Below, one piece after another: positions 6,632-14,556 of a stretch of 21,080 nucleotides of DNA. The translations under genes and the position numbers were made by a program. Origin of the DNA: UBA5314 sp039679855 (GTDB taxonomy: Bacteria; Bacillota; Syntrophomonadia; Syntrophomonadales; Syntrophomonadaceae); NCBI GenBank assembly GCA_039679855.1, contig JBDKUE010000025.1, positions 1-21,080 of the forward strand. The letters run 5' to 3'. The notes under the pieces were generated by a model. The model saw only the letters and a program-made list of their open reading frames with translations. It made no database searches and was not told where the DNA came from. The first letter of the stretch is position 1, and every line of letters begins with the position of its first letter.

Positions 6632-6917
6632 TGCCCACCGCTGCCGGCTGCAAGGCCAGGGTGGCAATAAAGACCAGAATAAACACCGCGGCACCCATAT
6701 TAACCCCCCGCAGCAATCCCTTGGAGCCGCGAACCCGGGACGTAGCACATGCTGCGTAAAATGCGGTTATGGCCAGGATAATTCGGCCCAGGGTAGGGAA
6801 TATCATTTCACTGATCCTGGTATAGTACACTAGGGCAGCTGATATAACACATAGCAATAGCGAAAGCAGCATTGCTTTCCCAAGCGCTTTCAATTCAACC
6901 GAAAGAGCTAATCTCAT
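6549..6917 (-). CDS. TIGR04086 family (YrzE-like) membrane protein
   Basis: A 122-aa integral membrane protein with four hydrophobic segments: residues 14-31, 39-58, 73-90 and 100-119. The pattern of Gly-rich helices (GVNMGAAVFILVF and GATGGIVGVGLYK) matches the TIGR04086 family, common in spore-forming Firmicutes and of unknown function. The ATG at 6917 is preceded by an ideal AAGGAGGTG. That ribosome binding site lies inside a 9-bp inverted repeat with the leader, so translation may be controlled by RNA structure. Confidence 0.75.
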   Translation of the reverse strand: MRLALSVELKALGKAMLLSLLLCVISAALVYYTRISEMIFPTLGRIILAITAFYAACATSRVRGSKGLLRGVNMGAAVFILVFIATLALQPAAVGIKTFAYSFLICLVAGATGGIVGVGLYK

Positions 6918-6920
6918 TTC

Positions 6921-6958
6921 AACACCTCCTTGATGAAAATTATGTCAGGGGAGGTGTT
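6921..6958 (-). promoter_or_regulatory. Anti-Shine-Dalgarno hairpin before the TIGR04086 gene
   Basis: On the minus strand, AACACCTCC (6958-6950) is exactly complementary to GGAGGTGTT (6929-6921), which contains the Shine-Dalgarno of the gene starting at 6917. The 9-bp stem with a 20-nt loop would hide the ribosome binding site. Read on the plus strand the same sequence ends in a T-run (TTTTTATT) and could act as a terminator, so the purpose is ambiguous. Confidence 0.5.
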
Positions 6959-7028
6959 TTTATTACCGGCTCATCTAATTATTACAGGCCGCAGTAACGC
7001 AAGCAACACCGGGTCTAGATCGTTAAGA

Positions 7029-7418
7029 TCATACAAAAGCAACCATGACACAACGGTTGCGCGGTCCATCAAACTCGGCCAGGAACACTCCCTGCCAGGT
7101 GCCCAGCTTTATTTTGCCGTTTTCTATTAAGAGAGTCTGGGATGAGCCCATCAGGGAAGCCTTGATATGCGCCAGAGAATTGCCTTCCCCGTGCCGGTAT
7201 TCAAGATTATCGGGAACCATCTGGTTTAATCCATATATAATATCCCGTTTCACATCCGGATCGGCGTTTTCATTGATAGTTACGGCTGCTGTGGTATGGG
7301 GTATATAGACCACGCAGAGCTTCTTTTGACCGCCGTGCTCTTCAGCCAGACTGCGAATCTGCGGCGTTATGTCTACTAATTCCTGCTGAGCCCTGGTTTT
7401 AACGGAAAAGCTAAACAA
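7029..7418 (-). CDS. yjbQ: YjbQ family protein (UPF0047, secondary thiamine-phosphate synthase type)
   Basis: A small soluble protein of the YjbQ/UPF0047 family; some members have weak thiamine-phosphate synthase activity and the true role is unsettled. The family blocks are all present: FSVKTRAQQELVDITPQI at the start, PHTTAAVTINENADPDV, the HGEGNSLAHIKASLMGSS active-site loop and LGTWQGVFLAEFDGPRNR. A frame from GTG at 7427 is possible, but AGGGGGTG overlaps that codon. The same sequence is ideally placed (6 nt) for the TTG at 7418, which also fits family length (129 aa). The gene is divergent from the ZIP transporter across 145 nt. Confidence 0.87.
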   Translation of the reverse strand: MFSFSVKTRAQQELVDITPQIRSLAEEHGGQKKLCVVYIPHTTAAVTINENADPDVKRDIIYGLNQMVPDNLEYRHGEGNSLAHIKASLMGSSQTLLIENGKIKLGTWQGVFLAEFDGPRNRCVMVAFV

Positions 7419-7563
7419 ATCCGGCACCCCCTAAAAAGATTAAATGAATTATAAACTAAAAACCATCTTCCCGTCATACAAATGAAAACAAACTATAGTA
7501 CACTGTCAACTCTCCATATATTCCTGTATATAAGTTGGAGTAGAGTACTACACGGGAGGAGCA

Positions 7564-8277
7564 ATGCAATTTTCAACTCTCTTGTGGATAAGCACCGGAG
7601 CGGGATTTTGCACCTTGCTGGGCGCACTCCTGATGTTTGCCCGGCGTTCCTGGACCGACCGTAATCTGGCACTTTTCCTGGGTTTGGCCGCTGGAGTAAT
7701 GACTGCGGTAATACTGTTCGACATGCTGCCCTCGGCCCTGGCTTATCCCCATTATGGGGGCACCCTGGGTGGACTGGCAGCCGGCTTCTTATTGATGTCC
7801 CTCAATCAGAAAGGCATGGTACGTCTTTTTTCCAGAGACTCCGGTTTAAAAGGTCTGGGTTACATGATCATGCTGGGCATCGCTCTGCACGATCTACCTG
7901 AGGGAATGGCTATTGCCCTGGGGGCGGAGATGAAGTTCCGCACCGCCATGGTTATTGCCCTCGGCATTTCCCTTCACAATATTCCGGAAGGTATGGCTAT
8001 AGCCGCCCCCTTGTTAGTAGGGCGGGTAAGGCGTTTAAAGGTCCTGTACCAAACTCTGCTGGTGGCACTGGTCACGCCTTTGGGGACCTACCTGGGCAAA
8101 ATTACCATCGGCCTGCTTCCGGGAGTGCTTCCCGGCCTTTTGGGCCTTGCATCGGGAATAATGTCCTATATAGTACTTTTTCAATTATGGCCCCAGGCTT
8201 ACCAGCGTGATCCGGCCACCTCCTGGAAAGGTCTGGCCCTGGGCATGGTTGTTATCGGTTTGGCCACCTTTATATGA
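7564..8277 (+). CDS. ZIP family divalent metal transporter
   Basis: A cytoplasmic-membrane transporter for zinc or related divalent cations. Eight hydrophobic segments can be drawn over 237 aa. The paired metal-site signatures are intact: H109-DLPE113-G in the fourth helix (GIALHDLPEGMAIALG) and H138-NIPE142-G in the fifth (GISLHNIPEGMAIA). The His-rich cytosolic loop found in many ZIPs is absent; the 80-100 loop is short. GGGAGGAG at 7553-7560 precedes the ATG at 7564. Upstream lies a GTAG-AGTA-CTAC near-palindrome at about 7539, but I cannot assign an operator. The DUF606 transporter follows after 74 nt. Confidence 0.9.
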   Translation: MQFSTLLWISTGAGFCTLLGALLMFARRSWTDRNLALFLGLAAGVMTAVILFDMLPSALAYPHYGGTLGGLAAGFLLMSLNQKGMVRLFSRDSGLKGLGYMIMLGIALHDLPEGMAIALGAEMKFRTAMVIALGISLHNIPEGMAIAAPLLVGRVRRLKVLYQTLLVALVTPLGTYLGKITIGLLPGVLPGLLGLASGIMSYIVLFQLWPQAYQRDPATSWKGLALGMVVIGLATFI

Positions 8278-8351
8278 GAATGACTTTAACAATCGAATAA
8301 AAAGGTTGCGATGATAGGACACTACTAATAAAACTACGAGGAGACCTCAAT

Positions 8352-8792
8352 ATGAACTGGTTATACCTTGGCATCGCGGCCCTGGCCGGAGCCGCTATGG
8401 CCCTGCAAGGGACTTTTAATGCAGCTTTGGGAAAAAGCGTCGGAGTCTGGTCTTCAACCCTTTTGGTTCACATTATCGGAACTGCCACCGCCCTCCTTAT
8501 CATGCTCTTTTGCCGCAGCGATTGGTTCAACCTGGAGCAGCTCTCACAGGTTCCCTGGTATGCCTTTTTAGGCGGAATACTAAATGTGCTCATAATCTAT
8601 GGTGTTGTAAAAACCATCCCCCAGGTCGGAGTCGGGAATGCCACCACCGCCATAATTGTGACCCAGATCCTTACCGCTGTCTTGATCGACGGCCTGGGAG
8701 CCTTCGGCATGAAAAAATATGAGTTTCAGTACCTGGACCTTTTGGGCATTGCTCTTCTGGCTATTGGCGGGCGAATACTCTTATTAAAATAA
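8352..8792 (+). CDS. DMT-family small transporter, DUF606/YdcZ type
   Basis: A 146-aa membrane protein with five predicted helices: about residues 3-22, 36-54, 70-87, 94-113 and 127-144. The first helix carries the family's AGAAMALQGTFNAALGKSVG pattern, and GVGNATTAIIVTQILTAVLID fits the fourth helix of the YdcZ (PF04657) group. Members are half-size drug/metabolite transporters that probably act as dimers; the substrate is unknown. GAGGAG precedes the ATG at 8352 by 7 nt. It may be read through from the ZIP gene 74 nt upstream. Confidence 0.82.
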   Translation: MNWLYLGIAALAGAAMALQGTFNAALGKSVGVWSSTLLVHIIGTATALLIMLFCRSDWFNLEQLSQVPWYAFLGGILNVLIIYGVVKTIPQVGVGNATTAIIVTQILTAVLIDGLGAFGMKKYEFQYLDLLGIALLAIGGRILLLK

Positions 8793-8977
8793 TGCCATCC
8801 ATTTTCCTATCTGATAAGATTAGACAATTAATTCTTCGTTTTTTCTCTTAAAATTGCGAATATATATCATATTGTATTTTAAAACAAGTTATTTCTGCGC
8901 GATCTTCATAATTTCATTTGTAATATATGGTACTTCAGCATTTCATTTTTTATATGTTTTCATTTCATTATTTATGC

Positions 8978-9006
8978 TTCGACAATTTACACAATTGTTC
9001 TATGCT
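8978..9006 (+). promoter_or_regulatory. Promoter of the histidine kinase gene with an embedded Spo0A box
   Basis: TCGACA (8979-8984, 5 of 6 to TTGACA), a 16-nt spacer and TATGCT (9001-9006) form a plausible sigma-A promoter with a start near 9013, about 40 nt before the kinase. The bases 8978-8984, TTCGACA, are the exact reverse complement of the Spo0A-binding 7-mer TGTCGAA and overlap the -35. The rest of the AT-rich gap 8793-9050 shows nothing I can name. Confidence 0.5.
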
Positions 9007-9027
9007 AAATTGATTTATTAGAAGGTT

Positions 9028-9043
9028 TCCCTTTTTCAAGGGA
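9028..9043 (+). other. Small hairpin overlapping the kinase ribosome binding site
   Basis: TCCCTT pairs with AAGGGA (6 bp, loop TTTC). The right arm shares GGGA with the GGGAGGGG ribosome binding site at 9040-9047, so partial masking of the site is possible. Confidence 0.35.
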
Positions 9044-9050
9044 GGGGCAT

Positions 9051-11051
9051 TTGTTGAGTAAAAATGTTCAAGGGGAAGACGATTATATTCGGGGTCTAAT
9101 AAATCCCCCGAAAGAAAACCAATCGTTTAACAATAAAGGTGTTCCGGCTGAATTGGAGCACCAGCCTAAACCGGTACAATGGAAATATACATCTGATCAT
9201 ATCCTGGATACGATTTACGACCCTATATTTGGACTCGATTCTGAACTGCGTATAATTTTTACCAACCGGGCCGGAGAGGCCATGACGGGTTGCTCAAGAG
9301 ATTACCTAACCGGTAAGCCGGTTGTGGACATTTTCTCAACCGCATCGCCCGAAGTCCTGAGCAAAATAGCGGAGAGTATTGATGCGCAAAAGCCCCGTAA
9401 GATACTGGCCTATGCTCCCACTTTGGAAAAGTGGCTGGAAGTCAAATCTTTTCCCCACCCCCATGGGACAACCTGTATGGTTGATAATGTGAGTGAAAAA
9501 GTAGCTATGACCTTTCATCTTCAATCCCTCAACCTCGATCTTGAAAAAGAAATATCGCTGCGCCAGGATGACATCGCCCGCTTGAAACAATATGAAAAGG
9601 CCCTCCGGGCATCAGAACAGAGACTAATGGATATTATCAATTTTCTGCCTGATGCCACCTTTGTAATAGACAAGCAGGGTAAAGTAATTGCCTGGAACAA
9701 AGCTATCGAGGATATGACTGGGGTTCCGGCTGCGGAGATGCTGGGCCACGGGGAATACTCCTACGGCATTCCCTTCTATGGCTTCGCCCGTCCGGTCTTG
9801 ATTGACCTGGTCGGGAATCCTAGTGAGGAACATATCAACAATTACTTATCCTTTCGTTTTCAACCGGCCAATATCGAAAGCGAAAACTTCTGCCCCGCTT
9901 TAGGAAAAAACGGCGCTTATGTGTATGCAAAGGCTTCACCTTTATATGATGGGGACGGAAACCTGGTAGGAGCCATTGAATCCATGCGGGACATCAGTGA
10001 CCGCAAACTGGCTGAAGAGCAGCTGCGCCAGTCGGAGGAACGCTTCTTCAAGGTGTTTCACAGCAGCCCCGACATGATGGCTATCTATGATGACAGGAAG
10101 TATTCCATAATCGAAGTCAATCAAAAGGCTTTGGACACCCTGGAGCTGAGCCGGGAAGAAGTTGTCGGAAGTGATCCTATACGATTGGGCCTGCTGAGCA
10201 AGAGCGATTATATATCGCTAATTACCCGTTTGAGGAAAGAGGGTAAAATACTCAATTACGAGCTCGATGTTCTGAACCGTTCCGGCCGGTTGATAAAGAG
10301 CGTTAACACTCTGGAGTATGTCTATTTAAACGGCGCCATTTGCATCCTGCTGGTCAGCAAGGATGTGAGTAAAGAACGCCAGATGGAAGCCGATCTGGCC
10401 CGGCTCGATCGCTTGAATTTGATCGGGGAAATGGCCGCTTCCATTGGGCACGAGGTGCGCAACCCGATGACGGCGGTGCGCGGGTTTCTGCAGCTCCTCA
10501 ACACGCAAGAAGACAACCTGAAAAATCGCAGTTATTACCAGTTGATGATGGAAGAATTAGACCGCGCCAATCGAATTATCTCAGAATTCCTCACTATGGC
10601 CCGGGATAAGCGGGTTAAACTGGAACGGCAGAGCTTAAACGGCATTATCAATGCTATCGCACCTATAATTCAAGCCGAAGCCTTGATGCTCGACAAACAG
10701 GTCATCCTGGACCTGGGCCCCGATGTTGACCTGCTCCTCGATCAATCCGAGATTCGCCAGATGCTACTCAACCTGGCGCGAAATGGCCTGGAAGCCATGA
10801 ATGCGAGTGGCACTCTTACCATCGGTACTTGCGCCGGGGTTAAGGAGGCCACCCTTTATATAAAAGATCAGGGATGCGGCTTTAGTCTGGAGGCTATGAA
10901 CAAAGCCGGAACGCCCTTTTACTCAACCAAGGACAGCGGCAGCGGCTTGGGTCTGGCTGTCTGCTACAGCATCGCCAACCGGCATAAAGCCCAAATTGAA
11001 ATTGAGTCCAACCTTGGCGGTTCAACTGTTTTTGTTAAATTCCCCTGTTAA
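9051..11051 (+). CDS. Soluble PAS-domain sensor histidine kinase, sporulation-kinase type, orphan
   Basis: A 666-aa cytosolic kinase without membrane segments. It has a PAS-like region at about 45-150, a coiled coil at 157-192, a second PAS at 193-317 ending in the usual MRDISDRK, and a third PAS at about 325-442. The HisKA/HATPase_c core follows. H467 in SIGHEVRNPMTAVRGFLQLL is the phosphorylated His. N578 is the N-box, DQGCG 606-610 the G1 box and GSGLGL 630-635 the G2 box. The H-box and the GFLQLL sequence resemble KinA/KinE-type sporulation kinases that feed Spo0F or Spo0A. No response regulator is adjacent. Starts TTG 9051 and TTG 9054 both fit GGGAGGGG at 9040-9047. The promoter carries a Spo0A box sequence. 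Confidence 0.88.
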   Translation: MLSKNVQGEDDYIRGLINPPKENQSFNNKGVPAELEHQPKPVQWKYTSDHILDTIYDPIFGLDSELRIIFTNRAGEAMTGCSRDYLTGKPVVDIFSTASPEVLSKIAESIDAQKPRKILAYAPTLEKWLEVKSFPHPHGTTCMVDNVSEKVAMTFHLQSLNLDLEKEISLRQDDIARLKQYEKALRASEQRLMDIINFLPDATFVIDKQGKVIAWNKAIEDMTGVPAAEMLGHGEYSYGIPFYGFARPVLIDLVGNPSEEHINNYLSFRFQPANIESENFCPALGKNGAYVYAKASPLYDGDGNLVGAIESMRDISDRKLAEEQLRQSEERFFKVFHSSPDMMAIYDDRKYSIIEVNQKALDTLELSREEVVGSDPIRLGLLSKSDYISLITRLRKEGKILNYELDVLNRSGRLIKSVNTLEYVYLNGAICILLVSKDVSKERQMEADLARLDRLNLIGEMAASIGHEVRNPMTAVRGFLQLLNTQEDNLKNRSYYQLMMEELDRANRIISEFLTMARDKRVKLERQSLNGIINAIAPIIQAEALMLDKQVILDLGPDVDLLLDQSEIRQMLLNLARNGLEAMNASGTLTIGTCAGVKEATLYIKDQGCGFSLEAMNKAGTPFYSTKDSGSGLGLAVCYSIANRHKAQIEIESNLGGSTVFVKFPC

Positions 11052-11118
11052 GTCTAAAAACGCTTTGGGCATCTACTTTGGCCTCCCGGCGGCTCTATCA
11101 TCTGTTCGGAAAAACCAA

Positions 11119-11124
11119 TATAAT
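11119..11124 (+). promoter_or_regulatory. -10 element of the probable addBA promoter
   Basis: A perfect TATAAT lies in the 124-nt gap between the kinase stop and addB, about 50 nt before the GTG start. No good -35 is found 16-18 nt upstream, so the call is tentative. Confidence 0.4.
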
Positions 11125-11175
11125 CATAGGTAGGGATCGTGCACTGTAATATTGAGTGGCAGGGGAGAACAAAAA

Positions 11176-14100
11176 GTGGTTCGATTTGTTCTGGGAAGGG
11201 CCGGGAAGGGAAAAACCCGCTACATATTTGATGAAATAGCCCGCTGTCTGGTTTCTAATCCAGAAAGAAAAATGATATTGCTGGTTCCCGAGCAGTACAC
11301 CCTGCAGGCTGAGAGAGATCTGATCGAATACTTGCGACTGCCCGGCCTGATTCACCTTGAGGTCTTGAGCATAAGCCGGCTTGCGGAAAGGGTGTTTGAG
11401 GAAACCGGGGGAATAAAAAGCGTCCTTATAAACGAACAGGGCCGGCAAATGGCCCTGCGCAAAGTCATTGAAGAACTGAGCCCTCATCTAGCCTTGTATT
11501 CCCGGGCCGCGCGGCAGCCGGGATTTATTGAACAGTGCGCCGATCTGATGTCAGAATTCAAGCAAAATATGGTCGATATTGAGGACCTGGCCAAGCTGCA
11601 GGAGGTTTTCAGCCTGGACCAGCTTTTGTGGGACAAGCTTCATGACGCCGCCCTCATTTACCAAGGTCTGACCCGGTTTCTTCAGGATAAACAGTATATA
11701 GACAATGACGACTACCTGTTGGCCCTGGTCGATAGAATGCACCAGGCAGCTTCTCTTCAGGATGCTTATATCTGGGTTGACAGCTTCGTGACCTTTTCTC
11801 CCTTATCTTTACGCATTATCCAGGAGCTCATGCTTTTGAGCAGTGAGATTTCAATAACCCTGACCCTGGATCCCCAGGCATCTCCCCGGGACGCAGAGCT
11901 CTTTGAGCCTGCCCGCCGCGCCCTTACTCGACTGCAGGAATTTGCCAGAGAGTCGTCCTTACATCAAGATGTAGCCGCACTTTTTCCCGAGCCTCATTTG
12001 GCCCGGCGCCGCACTGAACTGATCCACCTGGAAAGCGAACTGTACGCCTTCCCGGCCCATCCTTTGGACCGGTCCATAGACTCAATATCCATCCTGACCT
12101 GTCCCAATATATATGACGAAATAGACCAGCTGGCCAGGGAAATTATAGCCCAAGCGCGTGACGGGGGACTGCGCTGGCGGGATATGGCCGTGGTCTGCGG
12201 GGATATAGAAACCTATGGGCCCTTGCTCCAAAGGACATTTGAAGAATACGGCATACCCTGCTTTATTGACAGCAAGCGCAGTGTAATGAACAACCCACTG
12301 GTGCGCTTTATTCTCTCCCTGATCGACACTATTCAAAGCGGTTATCTCCCCCTGGATATCATGTCCGGGCTGAAGACCGGACTTGCCGGCTTAAACCGGG
12401 CCGACTGCGAATCCCTGGAAAACTATGTACTGCGGTTGGGCATAAAAGGGCGCCGCTGGAAAAAGCCTTTCACCAGGGGCGCCGAGCCGGAACTGGCGCA
12501 AGTGGAAGGTCTGCGCAAGAAAATAATTGGACCGCTTCAGACTCTGGAAGCGGACTGGAATCTTAAACCCAACTGCCGCGCCCGTATCGCCAGCCTGTTC
12601 AATTTCATGCATAATGCCGGTATTAAAGAGCATCTCGAAGCGCAGATCGATTCGCTGATGCAGCGGGAGCTCTGGGAGCAGGCCCTGGAGAGTGCGCAGA
12701 TCTGGAATATAGTGTCTCAAATTTTGGAGCAACTGGCAGTCCTCACCGGGGATCTTGATATTAGTCTATCCGAGTTTCGTCAGCTGTTGGAAACCGGCCT
12801 CAGTTCCTATGAACTGGCCATTATTCCGCCCACCGTCGACCAAGTGTTGGTGGGCAGCGTGGCCCGCAGTAAAAGCCAAAAACTGAGGGTCTTGTTTGTA
12901 GTGGGGGCCAATGACGGCGTTTTGCCGGCCTATGCGAATCCTTCCAGCCTGTTAAACAACGATGAACGTGGTAAGCTGTCTCAGCAAGGAGTTGAACTGG
13001 GCTGGAACGCCTCCAGCCGCATCAGTGAAGAGAATTTCCTCATTTACCACGCTTTGAGCCAGCCTCGCGACCGGCTATTTCTGAGCTGGCCGGTGGCGGA
13101 CATCGAAGGGCGGGCTTTACGACCTTCACTTTTGCTCAGGCAGATGCAGCGCCTATTCCCCCAACTGGCCATGGTAAGCGATTTAGGGAAAGAAGAAGAT
13201 AAAGCCCCTGAGCTGACCAGCACTCCGGGGGGCACTTTCAAATATCTAGTTAAAGTCCTGCGGGATAATTATGACAATTCTGGCTTTCCCGGCGAATGGC
13301 AGGCAGTTTACCGGTGGTATAAGGCTAGTCCCGAGTGGACAGCCAGGCTGGCCATGGTTAATAGGGGGCTTTATTATCAAACCCAGGACCAGGCCCTGCC
13401 ATCCGAAATTGCCGGGCAGATATTGCACACTCCCCTCTATACCAGCGTATCGCGCCTGGAGCGTTTCGTCCTCTGCCCCTTTTCCCATTTTCTGAACTAC
13501 GGTTTACAGGCCCGGGAACGCAAGATGTACTCCGTTGAAGCACCTGACCTGGGAGATTTTTACCATCGGCTCTTGTATGAGTTCTCGGTTCGCTTGAGCA
13601 AATACAATCTGGGATGGCCTGACTTGAACCAGGACATTACCGGCCGGCTGGTTGACGAGATTTTACATGAAATAGTCCCGGATTTTGGAGAAGGCATTTT
13701 GGAAAGCAGCTTCCGCAACCACTACCTGGCGCAGCGCCTGGGCCGGGTGGGCCTCAAAACCATTCAGACCCTCTCCAGCGAACTGCTACGGAGCAACTTT
13801 CAGCCCGGCGGCTATGAGATCCGGTTCGGCCGCGGCAGTTCGCTGCCGCCCCTCACCGTAAACCTCGATGATGGTGAAAATATGTACATCGAAGGCCGTG
13901 TCGATCGAATCGACCTTTTTGAGAACGATAAGGAATCATTTATACGGATTATTGATTATAAAAGCGGGCGCAAGGATCTGAATCTTTCTGATGTTTATCA
14001 TGGCTTGAGCCTGCAGCTGCTGGTGTATTTGAAGGCCCTACTGGACGGCGGTGGTCTGAATACCCGGCATCCTGTTCAAGCTGCCGGAGTCTTGTACGTC

Positions 14101-14556
14101 CCTATAGACGATCCCCTTTTAAAAGCGGATGATGACCATGTTGAACTGGGGAATCTCATGACCCGGGAAATGCGCTTTCGGGGAATGGTGTTGGAGGACG
14201 TGGAACTACTCCACAATATGGACAAAGAGCTGGAGTCAAGCCCCGGCTACCTGCCGGTCAATCTGAACAAAGACGCCACTGTCTCGCGCCTGTCATCAAC
14301 CCTGGACCGGGAAAGCTTTAAAGGTCTCTTTAATTACCTGGACCGGCTTATGCAAAACATTGGACGGGAATTAAAAAACGGGATAATAGATATTGCGCCG
14401 GTTAAAAGCGGGAATCGCACGGCCTGTCAGATATGCCAGTACCAGTCGGTCTGCCAGTTCGACCGGCGGCTTCCCGGCAACCGCTATAAGGTACTCGCTC
14501 CCCTGAGCAGGGAAGAGGCCCTGGAAAAGATTTTGAACGAGGGAGAGCCTTTATGA
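11176..14556 (+). CDS. addB: AddB subunit of the AddAB helicase-nuclease
   Basis: Partner of AddA in resecting double-strand DNA ends to a Chi site and preparing 3' tails for RecA. Walker A GRAGKGKT is at residues 7-14. The C-terminal RecB-type nuclease has D927-Y-K929 in IIDYKSGRKD followed by GLSLQLLVYL. The Fe-S staple that wraps the nuclease is complete: C767 in LCPFSHF, and C1084, C1087, C1093 in CQICQYQSVC. Length is 1126 aa. The frame is open from a TTG at 11152, but AGGGGAG at 11161-11167 is spaced for the GTG at 11176, which also gives the usual short MVRFVLGRAG start. It overlaps addA by ATGA, indicating translational coupling. Confidence 0.95.
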   Translation: MVRFVLGRAGKGKTRYIFDEIARCLVSNPERKMILLVPEQYTLQAERDLIEYLRLPGLIHLEVLSISRLAERVFEETGGIKSVLINEQGRQMALRKVIEELSPHLALYSRAARQPGFIEQCADLMSEFKQNMVDIEDLAKLQEVFSLDQLLWDKLHDAALIYQGLTRFLQDKQYIDNDDYLLALVDRMHQAASLQDAYIWVDSFVTFSPLSLRIIQELMLLSSEISITLTLDPQASPRDAELFEPARRALTRLQEFARESSLHQDVAALFPEPHLARRRTELIHLESELYAFPAHPLDRSIDSISILTCPNIYDEIDQLAREIIAQARDGGLRWRDMAVVCGDIETYGPLLQRTFEEYGIPCFIDSKRSVMNNPLVRFILSLIDTIQSGYLPLDIMSGLKTGLAGLNRADCESLENYVLRLGIKGRRWKKPFTRGAEPELAQVEGLRKKIIGPLQTLEADWNLKPNCRARIASLFNFMHNAGIKEHLEAQIDSLMQRELWEQALESAQIWNIVSQILEQLAVLTGDLDISLSEFRQLLETGLSSYELAIIPPTVDQVLVGSVARSKSQKLRVLFVVGANDGVLPAYANPSSLLNNDERGKLSQQGVELGWNASSRISEENFLIYHALSQPRDRLFLSWPVADIEGRALRPSLLLRQMQRLFPQLAMVSDLGKEEDKAPELTSTPGGTFKYLVKVLRDNYDNSGFPGEWQAVYRWYKASPEWTARLAMVNRGLYYQTQDQALPSEIAGQILHTPLYTSVSRLERFVLCPFSHFLNYGLQARERKMYSVEAPDLGDFYHRLLYEFSVRLSKYNLGWPDLNQDITGRLVDEILHEIVPDFGEGILESSFRNHYLAQRLGRVGLKTIQTLSSELLRSNFQPGGYEIRFGRGSSLPPLTVNLDDGENMYIEGRVDRIDLFENDKESFIRIIDYKSGRKDLNLSDVYHGLSLQLLVYLKALLDGGGLNTRHPVQAAGVLYVPIDDPLLKADDDHVELGNLMTREMRFRGMVLEDVELLHNMDKELESSPGYLPVNLNKDATVSRLSSTLDRESFKGLFNYLDRLMQNIGRELKNGIIDIAPVKSGNRTACQICQYQSVCQFDRRLPGNRYKVLAPLSREEALEKILNEGEPL

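Noticed and set aside
7419..7427. GTG at 7427 as the yjbQ start
   Set aside because: The AGGGGGTG ribosome binding site overlaps this codon; the TTG at 7418 is properly spaced from it and fits the family length.
7475..7482. CATACAAA upstream of the ZIP gene as a sigma-E -10
   Set aside because: The last position is not T and no matching -35 lies 13-15 nt upstream.
7717..7723. Another TTCGACA (Spo0A box sequence) inside the ZIP gene, and one at 19608-19614 inside the secreted protein gene
   Set aside because: Both are within coding sequence and not near a promoter; the number found is what chance predicts.
11152..11175. TTG start eight codons upstream for addB
   Set aside because: The AGGGGAG ribosome binding site lies downstream of this TTG and is correctly spaced for the GTG at 11176.
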